A DNA stretch of 64,000 nt from Streptomyces sp. SID12488 (GCF_010548275.1 NZ_JAAGLT010000029.1:1-64000); one strand, 5' to 3'. Counted from the first letter of the stretch, positions 31,877-42,023 are shown. Numbers and translations: made by a program. The notes: generated from the sequence alone by a model not told the origin.

Positions 31877-33250
31877 TCAGGCTCGCGCCGCGATGGCGGC
31901 CAGCCGCCGGGCCTCCGTACGCGTCGAGCGGGCGATCTCGTCCTCGTCGACGCGCAGCAACCGCCCGTTCTCGACGATCTGTTCGCCGTTCACGAAGGAC
32001 GCGGTGACCGGGGCCGCCGCGCCGAGGACCAGGGCGGTGACCGGGTCGGCGATCGACGCGTGGGCCAGGGTGTCCAGGTTCCAGAGGACCAGGTCGGCGA
32101 GCTTGCCCGGCTCCAGTGACCCCGTCTCCCTTGCCCGGCCCAGGACCTGGGCGCCGCCGTAGGTCCCGAGGCGCAGTGCCTGACGGGCGTTCAGAGCCGC
32201 TTCCCGGTGCGCTCCGAGGCGGTTGATGAGGAGGGCGTTGCGCAGTTCGGTGTGGAGTTCGCCGGACTCGTTGGACGCGGTGCCGTCGACGCCGAGGCCG
32301 ACCGGGACACCGGCCGCCAGCATGTCGGGGACGCGCGCGATGCCCGCCGCCAGCCGGGCGTTGGAGGACGGACAGTGGGCCACACCCGTCTTCGTACGGG
32401 CGAAGGCGGCGATGTCCGAGTCGTTCATGTGGACGCAGTGCGCCATCCACACGTCCTCTCCGAGCCAGCCCGTGGACTCGAAGTAGTCGGTCGGTCCCAT
32501 GCCGAAGAGTTCCTTGCAGAACTGCTCCTCCTCGACCGTCTCCGAGCCGTGCGTGTGCAGGCGTACACCCTTGCGCCGCGCCAACTCCGCGCCCTCGCGC
32601 AGCAGTTCGGTCGAGACGGAGAAGGGTGAGCAGGGGGCGACCGCGATCTGGGTCATGGCGTCGAAGGAGGGATCGTGGTGCTCGTCGACCGTGGCCTCGG
32701 TGGCGGCGAGCGCGCCCTCCAGGGTCTCGACGGCGAAGTCCGGGGGCAGGCCGCCGTCCTTCTCGCTGCGGTCCATCGAGCCGCGGGCGAGGGTGAAGCG
32801 GACGCCCATCTCGCGGGCGGCGCCGATGATCGCGCCGGACAGGTCGCCGGAGTCCTTCGGGAAGACGTAGTGGTGGTCCATGGCTGTCGTGACGCCGCCG
32901 CGGGCCATCATGGCCAGCGAGCCCTGTGCCGCCGCGCGCACCATCGGTTCGTCGATGCGGGCCCACGTCGGGTACAGCGCGACCAGCCAGTCGAAGAGGT
33001 TGTGGTCGGTGGCCAGGCCCCGGGTGATCCACTGGTAGTAGTGGTGGTGCGTGTTGACCAGGCCGGGGGTGACGAGATGCCCGCTCGCGTCGATGCGCCG
33101 GACCACGTCCGTCAGACCCTCGGGGGCCTTGCCTGCGCCGACCGACTCGATGCGGTTACCGGCGATCACCACATGACCGGACGCGTACTCGGTGTCGGCG
33201 GCGTCCACGGTCGCGACCGCGCAGTTCTCGATGACGATGCGCTGAATCAT
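31877..33250 (-). CDS. 8-oxoguanine deaminase-like amidohydrolase
   Basis: A 457-residue amidohydrolase of the guanine/8-oxoguanine deaminase group; the product of the latter is urate, the substrate of the neighbouring urate oxidase. Zinc ligands and active-site residues appear in NTHHHYYQW, RLHTHGSETVEEEQ, AHCVHMND and GLGVDGTASNESGE. ARGSMD in the middle is a string I associate with 8-oxoguanine deaminases. It is the last gene of the uraD-uraH-pucL operon, 13 bases after the uricase stop. Guanine deaminase activity is the main alternative. Confidence 0.85.
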   Translation of the reverse strand: MIQRIVIENCAVATVDAADTEYASGHVVIAGNRIESVGAGKAPEGLTDVVRRIDASGHLVTPGLVNTHHHYYQWITRGLATDHNLFDWLVALYPTWARIDEPMVRAAAQGSLAMMARGGVTTAMDHHYVFPKDSGDLSGAIIGAAREMGVRFTLARGSMDRSEKDGGLPPDFAVETLEGALAATEATVDEHHDPSFDAMTQIAVAPCSPFSVSTELLREGAELARRKGVRLHTHGSETVEEEQFCKELFGMGPTDYFESTGWLGEDVWMAHCVHMNDSDIAAFARTKTGVAHCPSSNARLAAGIARVPDMLAAGVPVGLGVDGTASNESGELHTELRNALLINRLGAHREAALNARQALRLGTYGGAQVLGRARETGSLEPGKLADLVLWNLDTLAHASIADPVTALVLGAAAPVTASFVNGEQIVENGRLLRVDEDEIARSTRTEARRLAAIAARA

Positions 33251-33263
33251 CGTTCGAACGTCC

Positions 33264-34193
33264 TTAGAGGTTGGTGAGGTCGGCGGGGATGCGCGCCTCG
33301 GCGCCGTCGCGCAGGATCGTGCCCTCGATCAGGCCGTACGGCCGGTCGGCGGCGAAGTACACAGCTCCATCGGCGGTGTCGTTCTTGAGCCCGAACGGCT
33401 TCAGGTCGACCAGGAAGTGATGCTTGTTGGGGAGGGCGAAACGCACCTCGTCGATCTCGTCGCGCTGCTCGATGATCCGCGCGCCCATCTGGAACAGGGT
33501 CTGCTGGAGGGAGAGAGAGTAGGTCTCCGCGAAGGCCGACAGCAGGTGCCCCCGGGTCTGCGCGTAGGACTCCTCCCAGTCGGGCATCTCCCGTTCCTCG
33601 TCGGACCAGTTGAAACGCCAGCGCGCGGACACCTGGGTCGCCAGGACGCGGTCGTACGCCTCGGGGAGCGTCGTGTACTTGTCCTTGACGTAGCCCCAGA
33701 ACTCGGAGTCGGTCGTGTTCATCACGACCAGGTCCTTGAGCCCGGAGACCACCTCCCACGACGACCCGTCGTACGTGATCTGGGTCAGCCGGGTCTCCTG
33801 CCCCTGCCGGGCGAAGGAGTGCTCGCCCTCGCCCGCCGCCTCGATCCGCTCCCAGGAGTACTCCTCGATCCGGATGCGTGCCCTCAGAATCGGCTCCTGG
33901 GTGGTCACGAAGTGCCGCGCCAGATGGATGCCGAACTGCTCGGCGGAGTCGATGCCGTGCTCCTTGGCGAAGGCGTACACCGTGTTCTTGGTGGTGTCCG
34001 TCGGCAGGACGTTCGCGTTCGAGCCGGAGAGGTGGACCTCGTCCATGTCGCCGGAGAGCGACACCGAGACGTTGAGATCCTTGACGTGGTGGGTGGCGCC
34101 GTCGCGGGTGACGCGCACGACGCGGTTCTCGGCCTTGCCGTACTGGTTCTGCCCGAGAAACACGGGGCGGGCCTTGCCTGCTGCATCGGTCAT
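33264..34193 (-). CDS. pucL: urate oxidase
   Basis: A 309-residue cofactor-free uricase that oxidises urate to 5-hydroxyisourate. Two T-fold halves are visible. Signature strings are GKAENRVVRV, the catalytic Lys/Thr region LPTDTTKNTVYAFAKEHG, LVVMNTTDSEFWGYVKDKYTTL, and the C-terminal His region FALPNKHHFLVDLKPFG. Uracil/urate-binding Arg and Gln occur at the expected places. It sits in a four-gene operon in pathway order (uraD, uraH, pucL, deaminase), seven bases after uraH. Confidence 0.97.
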   Translation of the reverse strand: MTDAAGKARPVFLGQNQYGKAENRVVRVTRDGATHHVKDLNVSVSLSGDMDEVHLSGSNANVLPTDTTKNTVYAFAKEHGIDSAEQFGIHLARHFVTTQEPILRARIRIEEYSWERIEAAGEGEHSFARQGQETRLTQITYDGSSWEVVSGLKDLVVMNTTDSEFWGYVKDKYTTLPEAYDRVLATQVSARWRFNWSDEEREMPDWEESYAQTRGHLLSAFAETYSLSLQQTLFQMGARIIEQRDEIDEVRFALPNKHHFLVDLKPFGLKNDTADGAVYFAADRPYGLIEGTILRDGAEARIPADLTNL

Positions 34194-34200
34194 GGTGCTG

Positions 34201-34635
34201 CTAGCTCCCTCGGTATACGGAGTAGCCGAACGGGTTGAGCAGCAGCGGTACGTGGTAGTGCTCGCCCGGTACGACGGCGAACGTGATCGCCACCTCCGGG
34301 AAGAACGCTCCCGCCGCGCCGCTGTCCCGGTTCGCGGGGGCGCCCTGCTGCGCATCGGCCTGTTTCTTCTCCAGGTACGGCTCGACCTCGAAATCGAGCC
34401 GTACGTGGGTCGTGCCCTCCGGCGGCGCCGGCAGGTCCTTGCACCGCCCGTCGGCGTCGGTCTCGCTGCCGCCGAGCGCCCGCCAGTCCGCTTCGCGCCC
34501 GCTGCGCGCGGCGAGCCGCACGGCGACGCCAGCGGCGGGCCGGCCGGCGCTGGTGTCCAGGATGTGCGTGGACACAGAGGCGACAAAGGCGTTGGGGTCG
34601 GCGGTTTCCGTGCTGCCGGTGCTCATGTCTGTCAC
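34201..34635 (-). CDS. uraH: 5-hydroxyisourate hydrolase (transthyretin-related)
   Basis: A 144-residue HIU hydrolase that opens 5-hydroxyisourate to OHCU. The family N-terminal motif STHILDTSAGRPAAGVAVRL and the C-terminal tetrapeptide region FGYSVYRGS are both present, as is HYHVPLLLNPFGYS. The GTG at 34635 overlaps the uraD stop (GTGA) and has AGGAAG upstream; an ATG at 34626 would shorten it by three residues. The central part has an insert (EKKQADAQQGAPANRDSG) compared with minimal enzymes. Confidence 0.93.
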   Translation of the reverse strand: MTDMSTGSTETADPNAFVASVSTHILDTSAGRPAAGVAVRLAARSGREADWRALGGSETDADGRCKDLPAPPEGTTHVRLDFEVEPYLEKKQADAQQGAPANRDSGAAGAFFPEVAITFAVVPGEHYHVPLLLNPFGYSVYRGS

Positions 34636-35144
34636 TGGTCTTCCTGTACGAGGTTGCCGAGCCGGATGCGGTTGATCTTCCCCAGTTCGGTGCGGACGAT
34701 CTCCCGTTCCCGCTCCGGCGTGTTCCCGATCCGTTCCCGTACCGCGTCGCGCATCTGCTCACCGGTCCGGCCGGTCGCGCAGATCAGGAAGACATGGCCG
34801 AACCTCTCCTGGTAGGCGAGGTTCAGTTCGAGCATCTCGGCCTTCAGGTCCTCGGAGGCGCCGGCCATACCGCGCTGTTCGCGGGCGGAGGTCGGGTCAC
34901 CGGGCTTGGGGCGGCCGATCGGCGGGTGCCCGGCCATCGCCTCGGCGAGGTCGTCGGCGGTCAGGTCGGCCATCGCGGTGTCGCTCGCCGTGTACAGGTC
35001 CTCGGCGGTGGCGTACGGGCGCTTCGCGAGCAGGTGCCGTCCCCAGGCCGTCGAGGCGCAGGCCTCGTGGAGGGCGGCGCGGGCCGCGGACTCCGCCAGG
35101 GTGTTGAACCGGGCGAGGCCGCCAGGGGTCGTACTCGACGTCAC
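34632..35144 (-). CDS. uraD: OHCU decarboxylase
   Basis: A 170-residue helical enzyme converting 2-oxo-4-hydroxy-4-carboxy-5-ureidoimidazoline to S-allantoin. Active-site strings are HEACASTAWGRHLLAKRPY, GHPPIGRP with the catalytic His, SAREQRGM, and the Arg-rich FGHVFLICATGRTGEQM. It is the first gene of the urate operon and is preceded by a promoter whose -35 box carries a palindrome related to one at allB and aceB. The GTG start is the only good candidate. Confidence 0.95.
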   Translation of the reverse strand: MTSSTTPGGLARFNTLAESAARAALHEACASTAWGRHLLAKRPYATAEDLYTASDTAMADLTADDLAEAMAGHPPIGRPKPGDPTSAREQRGMAGASEDLKAEMLELNLAYQERFGHVFLICATGRTGEQMRDAVRERIGNTPEREREIVRTELGKINRIRLGNLVQEDQ

Positions 35145-35183
35145 GGCGGACCTCCGCGGACTTGAGTGTGCTGGGTGCGCACA

Positions 35184-35224
35184 GCTAACGCCTTCCAGCC
35201 ACAAGACGTCAACACTTTGTTGAA
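35184..35224 (-). promoter_or_regulatory. uraD operon promoter and operator
   Basis: On the minus strand TTGACG (35212-35207) and GTTAGC (35189-35184) are spaced by 17 bases, a plausible -35/-10 pair. The -35 box is overlapped by GTCAACACTTTGTTGAA (35208-35224), in which TCAACA and TGTTGA pair perfectly. It matches the TCAAC-N5-TTGAA palindromes of the allB and aceB promoters. There is no TTCC-N7-GGAA site here, so AllR control is not indicated. Confidence 0.62.
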
Positions 35225-35236
35225 AATTCCGGCTCG

Positions 35237-35617
35237 TCAGGCCTGTTTCTCGCGGTTCAGGTAGTTGTAGACCGTGAAGCGGCTGACCCCGAGGGCGCTC
35301 GCCACGGTCTCGACCCCGTGCCGCACGGAGAACGCGCCGCGCGCCTCGAGTATCCGTACGGTCTCCTGCTTGGCCCTGCGGTCCAGTTCGGCCAGCGGCT
35401 TGCCGTGTCCGCGCTCCAGGGCGGCCAGGATGTGATCGAGCGAGTCGGCGAGCTGCGGCAGGCGGACGGCGACCACGTCGGCACCCTCCCAGGCGAGCAC
35501 GACATCGTCGGGGCCGGCCTCGCCGGGCGCGACCATTTCGCCACCCATGGCGTCGACCAGCGGTTTCACGGCCGCGACGAAGGCGGCGCCGACGGACCCG
35601 TCCCCGGCGGCGGTCAC
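35237..35617 (-). CDS. helix-turn-helix regulator (DauR/YheO-type HTH)
   Basis: A 126-residue protein. The C-terminal half (about 70-126) is a helix-turn-helix of the HTH_22 type: RAKQETVRILEARGAFSVRHGVETVASALGVSRFTVYNYLN. The N-terminal half, GGEMVAPGEAGPDDVVLAWEGADVVAVRL, is shorter than the PAS-like domain of YheO and may be a degenerate or different sensor. Its GTG overlaps the stop of the upstream thiamine-binding-like gene (GTGA). The urate operon follows on the same strand, so this is the best local candidate for its regulator. Confidence 0.8.
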   Translation of the reverse strand: MTAAGDGSVGAAFVAAVKPLVDAMGGEMVAPGEAGPDDVVLAWEGADVVAVRLPQLADSLDHILAALERGHGKPLAELDRRAKQETVRILEARGAFSVRHGVETVASALGVSRFTVYNYLNREKQA

Positions 35618-35877
35618 CGGCCGCCCTCCCCGTCGATCACGTTGACCTGCAGGGAGATCCGGGTCGCGCCGGCCTCCAGGGTCCTGCGCAGCAGCGCGTC
35701 CAGGGCGGTGAGCACGGCGTCGGCGCGGCCCTCGGCGGTGTTGCCGAACGGACCGACGTCCACCGCGTCCAGCTCGGCCGCCTCGATGACCTCGCGGGCC
35801 ACCAGCGCGTGCGCGGGTGCCTCGTCGAGATCGAAGGGCTCGGTCGTGAACTCAACTCGCAGTCGCACTGTGCCCAT
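35614..35877 (-). CDS. MTH1187/YkoF-like (DUF77) thiamine-binding-type protein
   Basis: An 87-residue ferredoxin-like protein: VRLRVEFTTEPFDLDE, then GPFGNTAEGRADAVLTALDALLRRTLEAGATRISLQVNV. The FGNTAEG loop and the ETGA-like end match the MTH1187 family, some members of which bind thiamine or related ring compounds. It is coupled by GTGA overlap to the helix-turn-helix gene. In this setting it may be a small-molecule sensor subunit for that regulator, a possibility rather than a known function. Confidence 0.72.
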   Translation of the reverse strand: MGTVRLRVEFTTEPFDLDEAPAHALVAREVIEAAELDAVDVGPFGNTAEGRADAVLTALDALLRRTLEAGATRISLQVNVIDGEGGR

Positions 35878-35991
35878 TCTTCCGTCAGGTCGTGTCCCAG
35901 CCGCTCGGACACGACCCTAACGGACTCCCCTGCGACATTCAGCAGGGCTGCGGGCCACTCCGAAGAGCATGCGTTCCGCGCCCGAACTGAC

Positions 35992-36993
35992 CTACAGGCG
36001 CAGGGAGTTCACTTTCAGGAGCGACTTGGAGGCGGTGTTGCGCGCACCGGTGACACGCCGCCTCCGGACGAGGGACAGGGCAAGTACCGCCAGCGCGGCG
36101 AGCGACGCGGCACAGGCCGCCAGAGCGGGCAGCGGGGAAGCGGCTCCACCCGCCTGCCGCACGTAGGCGAGTGTCTCCGAGTCGACATGTGTGCCCAGCA
36201 GATGGGCGGCAGCCAGCGCGCCCGACACGACCACGACCGCGGCGGCCACGGCCGACGACCGGCTGAACCACAGCGCCGCACCGGCCAGCAGGCACAGCGC
36301 GGAGATGCCGAACGAGGCGGCCGGTCCGTACCTCGGCGCGTCGACCCAGTCGAGCGGGAAGTGGGCCGCGCCGCAGAGCAGGACGAGGACGGCGACAGCC
36401 CGGCGGAGCCACAGGACGTCACGTCCCCTGGCGCGCGCCACGGCCGCCGCCTCCCCCTGGACCCGCGCTGCGGTGTTCGTGATCACGGGTTCCGGATCCC
36501 GGCCCCAGTCCTGCCCCTGACCCTGACCCTGGTCCTGATCCTGGACGTCGCCGATGCCGCCGATCAACTGCACGAGGTCCTCGACGGGCCTGCCGGCGGC
36601 GGCGCGCACCGCCTGGGCCTCCGCGTGCGCGGAGTGCGGGGCCGCGTGCAGCAGCGCGACCAGGCGGCCGACCTCGGCCACCGGCCGCTGCTCGGCGGCT
36701 GTCCGGATCGCCTCGTCCATCCGGTCGACACCGTGCGCCGGCGGGCCCAGTAGTTCCACGAGGCGTGAGACGTCCTCGACGGAGCGCGCCACCGCCGCTA
36801 CCCGCAGGACCGTCGCGGCGGTCGGCAGGCCGTCGGGCGACTGCTCCAGGAGGGTGACGAGCTGGACGACATCGTCCAGGGGTCTGGCGACGACCACGGT
36901 GCGCACCAGGTCGTTCGTGCGTATGCGGGTGACGGTACGGGGTTCGCCTGTTCCGGAGTTCTCCGGGCAGGCAGGGAATGGCTCGACGGCCAT
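35992..36993 (-). CDS. membrane protein with N-terminal helical repeats
   Basis: A 333-residue protein. The first 150 residues contain four similar helical units with the cores RPLDDVVQLVTLLEQS, RSVEDVSRLVELLG, RPVAEVGRLVALLHA and RPVEDLVQLIGGI. A low-complexity Gln/Gly/Asp stretch (QDQDQGQGQGQD) follows. The C-terminal part has four or five transmembrane segments (about 195-320) and ends in a basic tail. I recall similar repeat-plus-membrane proteins in Streptomyces, without a function. It lies divergent from hyi with 200 bases between. Confidence 0.8.
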   Translation of the reverse strand: MAVEPFPACPENSGTGEPRTVTRIRTNDLVRTVVVARPLDDVVQLVTLLEQSPDGLPTAATVLRVAAVARSVEDVSRLVELLGPPAHGVDRMDEAIRTAAEQRPVAEVGRLVALLHAAPHSAHAEAQAVRAAAGRPVEDLVQLIGGIGDVQDQDQGQGQGQDWGRDPEPVITNTAARVQGEAAAVARARGRDVLWLRRAVAVLVLLCGAAHFPLDWVDAPRYGPAASFGISALCLLAGAALWFSRSSAVAAAVVVVSGALAAAHLLGTHVDSETLAYVRQAGGAASPLPALAACAASLAALAVLALSLVRRRRVTGARNTASKSLLKVNSLRL

Positions 36994-37106
36994 GTTTGCC
37001 TCACAACTTCAGTGCACTGGCGCACGAGAAACGTGCACCCCGCTCATATGAACGTTGAACCCTGTGTAACCGCCCCCTTCCCGCCCCGCCACTCGGGAGA
37101 GCCCTC

Positions 37107-37171
37107 TTGACAAGCTCCGACACTCGACGGCAATCTTCCATGAAGCAGAAAGTCATTTCCACTATGCGGAA
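37107..37171 (+). promoter_or_regulatory. hyi-glxR promoter with AllR-type operator
   Basis: A -35 candidate TTGACA (37107-37112) and -10 candidate CAATCT (37131-37136) are 18 bases apart. TTCCACTATGCGGAA (37157-37171), a TTCC-N7-GGAA palindrome, lies just downstream of the predicted start of transcription, where a bound repressor would block elongation. The hyi ATG follows 23 bases later. Confidence 0.65.
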
Positions 37172-37193
37172 CTAAAGGGAGGCGCCGGAAGCC

Positions 37194-38033
37194 ATGGGGT
37201 GCACAGAGCAGCGCTTCAACGTCAACCTGTCGATCCTCTTCACGGAACTCCCGCTCCTGGAGCGCCCGGCGGCGGCCCGGGCCGCCGGGTTCACCGCGGT
37301 CGAACTGTGGTGGCCCTGGCTCGACTCCCCCACCCCGGCACAGTCCGAGCTGGACTCCCTGCGGGCCGCGATCGAGGACGCGGGTGTCCGCCTCACCGGC
37401 CTGAACTTCTACGCCGGACAGCTGCCGGGCCCGGACCGGGGCGCCCTGTCGGTGCCCGGGGAGGCGTCGGAGCGGTTCCGCGCCAACATCGCGGTGGCCG
37501 CCGGTCTGGCCGAGTCGCTCGGCTGCGGCGCGCTCAACGCGCTGTACGGCAACCGGATCGAGGGCGTGGACCCGGCGGAGCAGGACGCGCTGGCGCTGGA
37601 GAACCTGGTGCTCGCGGCCCACGCCGCGAACCGCATCGGGGCGATCCTCCTCGTCGAGGCGCTCAACAGAGTGGAGTCACCGCGGTATCCGCTGGTGAGC
37701 GCCCCGGCCGCCATGGAGGTCGTCGACCGGGTCAACGCGGCGACCGGCCTCGACAACGCGCGCTTCCTGATGGACCTCTACCACCTGTCCATGAACGGCG
37801 AGGACCTCCCCTCGGTGATCGACCGGTTCGCCGCGAAGACGGGACACGTCCAGATCGCCGACAACCCCGGCCGCGGCGCCCCCGGCACCGGCACGCTCCC
37901 CCTCGCGGACCATCTCGACCAGCTGCGCAAGGCCGGTTACGAGGGCTGGGTGGGCCTGGAGTACAAGCCGGGCGACCGGCCGAGCGCCGAGGCGTTCGAC
38001 TGGCTGCCGCGCGAAGCGCGCCGAACCCCCTGA
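37194..38033 (+). CDS. hyi: hydroxypyruvate isomerase
   Basis: A 279-residue xylose-isomerase-like barrel that interconverts hydroxypyruvate and tartronate semialdehyde. Signature strings: FNVNLSILFTELPLLERPAAA, FTAVELWWPW, the metal ligands in ILLVEALNR and LMDLYHLSMNGED, HVQIADNPGRGAPGTG, and GLEYKPGD. GGGAGG precedes the ATG. It is the first gene of a two-gene operon with glxR, 51 bases apart, and carries an AllR-type operator in its leader. Confidence 0.95.
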   Translation: MGCTEQRFNVNLSILFTELPLLERPAAARAAGFTAVELWWPWLDSPTPAQSELDSLRAAIEDAGVRLTGLNFYAGQLPGPDRGALSVPGEASERFRANIAVAAGLAESLGCGALNALYGNRIEGVDPAEQDALALENLVLAAHAANRIGAILLVEALNRVESPRYPLVSAPAAMEVVDRVNAATGLDNARFLMDLYHLSMNGEDLPSVIDRFAAKTGHVQIADNPGRGAPGTGTLPLADHLDQLRKAGYEGWVGLEYKPGDRPSAEAFDWLPREARRTP

Positions 38034-38084
38034 CATCACCCCCTGCCGTCCCCGAGCGGCACAGCAGCAGAGAGGCGCCCCGTC

Positions 38085-38975
38085 ATGACCGATCTTCCCA
38101 AGGTCGCCTGGATAGGCCTCGGCATCATGGGCTCCCCCATGTCCGAGAACCTGATCAAGGCGGGTTACGACGTCACCGGCTTCACCTTGGAACAGGACAA
38201 GCTCGACCGCCTGGTCGCCGCCGGCGGCACCGCTGCCGCCTCGATCGCCGACGCCGTGCGCGACGCCGACGTCGTGATCACGATGGTGCCCGCGTCACCG
38301 CAGGTCGAGGCGGTCACGTACGGCCCCGGGGGCATCCTGGCGAACGTGCGGCCCGGCGCCCTGCTCGTCGACATGTCGTCGATCACCCCGCAGACGTCGG
38401 TGGATCTGGCGAAGGCTGCCGGGGAGAAGGGCGTCCGGGTGCTGGACGCGCCTGTCTCGGGTGGTGAGGCGGGCGCGGTCGAGGCCGTGCTGTCCATCAT
38501 GGTCGGCGGTGAACAGGCCGACTTCGACAGCGTGAAGCCCATCCTCGAGGCGCTCGGCAGGACCGTCGTACTCTGCGGTCCGCACGGCTCCGGCCAGACG
38601 GTGAAGGCGGCCAACCAGCTGATCGTGGCCGTGAACATCCAGGCGTGCGCCGAGGCCGTGGTCTTCCTGGAGAAGTCGGGCGTGGACCTGAAGGCCGCGC
38701 TGGAGGTGCTCGGCGGCGGACTGGCCGGCTCGACCGTGCTGACGCGCAAGAAGGACAACTTCCTGAACCGCGACTTCGCACCGGGCTTCCGTATCGACCT
38801 CCACCACAAGGACATGGGCATCGTGACGGACGCGGCCCGCACGGTCGGCGCCGCGCTGCCGGTCGGTGCGGTGGTCGCCCAACTCGTCGCCTCCCTGCGG
38901 GCGCAGGGCGACGGAGGGCTGGACCACTCGGCCCTGCTGCGGGCCGTGGAACGCCTGTCGGGCGCCGGGGTCTGA
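38085..38975 (+). CDS. glxR: tartronate semialdehyde reductase
   Basis: A 296-residue beta-hydroxyacid dehydrogenase that reduces tartronate semialdehyde to glycerate. The Rossmann motif is GLGIMGSPMSENL; the family signature is LDAPVSGGEAGA; the catalytic Lys lies in GQTVKAANQLIVAVN; and KKDNFLNRDFAPGFRIDLHHKDMGI is typical of GlxR/GarR. It follows hyi and converges on gcl, whose product it uses. A shared terminator lies between them. Confidence 0.95.
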   Translation: MTDLPKVAWIGLGIMGSPMSENLIKAGYDVTGFTLEQDKLDRLVAAGGTAAASIADAVRDADVVITMVPASPQVEAVTYGPGGILANVRPGALLVDMSSITPQTSVDLAKAAGEKGVRVLDAPVSGGEAGAVEAVLSIMVGGEQADFDSVKPILEALGRTVVLCGPHGSGQTVKAANQLIVAVNIQACAEAVVFLEKSGVDLKAALEVLGGGLAGSTVLTRKKDNFLNRDFAPGFRIDLHHKDMGIVTDAARTVGAALPVGAVVAQLVASLRAQGDGGLDHSALLRAVERLSGAGV

Positions 38976-39177
38976 CGCCCCTCCCCGTTCCTTCTTCGAT
39001 CTTCCGGGCGGCGTCGCCGCTGACAACTGTCCTGTCGCGCCCAGGCGTCGGCGCCGCCCGGAAACCTCAAATCCAGCTCTGAACTCGGCCCCGGGGGCTT
39101 CAACTACCCCCGGAGCCGGGCACATTGTTGTCAGCACGGGGGAACAACCCACGGGGGAACAACGGGGGAAACAAAGA

Positions 39178-39199
39178 GGGGGTGCCCATGGGCACCCCC
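39178..39199. terminator. bidirectional terminator between glxR and gcl
   Basis: A perfect 22-base palindrome with ten-base arms (GGGGGTGCCC) around a central AT. On the minus strand it is followed by TCTTTGTTT, a T-rich tail unusual in this genome, so it should terminate gcl strongly; on the plus strand it is followed by TTCTTCC. Three copies of GGGGGAACAA-like sequence precede it on the plus strand. Confidence 0.85.
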
Positions 39200-39217
39200 T
39201 TCTTCCATGCCCTCGGG

Positions 39218-41002
<1,785 letters not shown>

Positions 41003-41065
41003 GGAGCAACTCCTCGGATTCGTACTCCCGTCGCGCCCCGCGGAGAGAGAAACCTTCCGTGACTT

Positions 41066-41101
41066 TTCCGTATCATGGAACTAATGTTCCACTATCTGGA
41101 A
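41066..41101 (-). promoter_or_regulatory. two AllR-type operators in the gcl promoter
   Basis: TTCCGTATCATGGAA (41066-41080) and TTCCACTATCTGGAA (41087-41101) both fit TTCC-N7-GGAA. Their centres are 21 bases apart, two helical turns, so two dimers could bind the same face. The gcl start is 64 bases away. This is the only pathway promoter in the window with two such sites side by side. Confidence 0.7.
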
Positions 41102-41203
41102 ATAATGTACGTGGGCTCGCGAAGGCCGTCAAGAGACGGACAAGCGGGGGTTCCGTGGAGCACGATGGGGCTCTGACCCCGACGTCACGTAGTGGAGTTG
41201 GCC

Positions 41204-41953
41204 ATGGCCGAGAGCATGCCGGTGCGGTGTCCGGCCTGCCTGCGCGAGCATCTGTACGCGGCGCCGTCCTATCCGTGCGCCTGCGGTGCGCCGGTCAGAC
41301 CGTCGCTCGACCCACGGACGGCCGCGACGGCCGTCACCCATCGCGTCTGGGACGAACAGTGGGTCACCGTGCGCTGCGCGGCCTGCGGCCGCCGGGACCA
41401 GTGGCCGCACCCCGAACTGGGCTGCCCCTGCGGCACGGTCCTGCGCATCCCGGTGACACGGCCGGTCCCGGACACCCGGCCGACGGGGCCACGGACGGAG
41501 GACGCCAAGGCCCCGCCCGGCTCCGCGAAACTCCCCGGTGCCCTCCGCGTCCCCCGCCCCTCCGTCCGCGCCCGGCGTGCCTTCCAGCCCGTCACCATCC
41601 GCACCGCGCGCGACGCGGTCACCGCCGCCGCCCTCTATCTGCGCTGGCTCGGCTACCAGGACATCCGCCGCGCCGACCAGCGGCCTCCGTCCGGCGTGGG
41701 GCTCGCCGCCCGCGGAGTCCTGGCGCAGGTCGACCCGACGGTGAGCCCGGCGTCGCTGCGGGACATCGAGTGCCTGTGGCTGACGGCCATGACGGAGTCC
41801 GCGGACTGCGTCTACTTCTCCCTCGCCGGATACGAGGACGAGGCCCGCGCCGGCGCCGAGAACCTCGGCGTCCCCCTGTTCGTCCTCGACCTCACCGGCA
41901 CCCCACAGCCGGTCAACACCCCGGCCGACGACCTCGACGCCACCGGGGTCTGA
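41204..41953 (+). CDS. zinc-ribbon protein with Mrr-like (PD-(D/E)XK-type) domain, probably inactive
   Basis: A 249-residue protein. Two zinc-ribbon-like pairs occupy the N-terminus: CPACLREHLYAAPSYPCACG and CAACGRRDQWPHPELGCPCG. The C-terminal domain (about 135-235) has the layout of a restriction-endonuclease-like fold: DAVTAAALYLRWLGYQDIRRAD, then GLAARGVLAQVDP and a long helix, ending LGVPLFVLDLTG. The catalytic Q/E-x-K of active Mrr proteins seems to be AQV with no Lys, so cleavage is unlikely. GGAG precedes the ATG. The assignment is by fold pattern only. Confidence 0.6.
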   Translation: MAESMPVRCPACLREHLYAAPSYPCACGAPVRPSLDPRTAATAVTHRVWDEQWVTVRCAACGRRDQWPHPELGCPCGTVLRIPVTRPVPDTRPTGPRTEDAKAPPGSAKLPGALRVPRPSVRARRAFQPVTIRTARDAVTAAALYLRWLGYQDIRRADQRPPSGVGLAARGVLAQVDPTVSPASLRDIECLWLTAMTESADCVYFSLAGYEDEARAGAENLGVPLFVLDLTGTPQPVNTPADDLDATGV

Positions 41954-42023
41954 GGACCCGGCAGCCCTGCCTCGGACCGGATATCCGCGTGCCCGGAGCG
42001 CGCCCCCGCCGGATACTCGGCAG

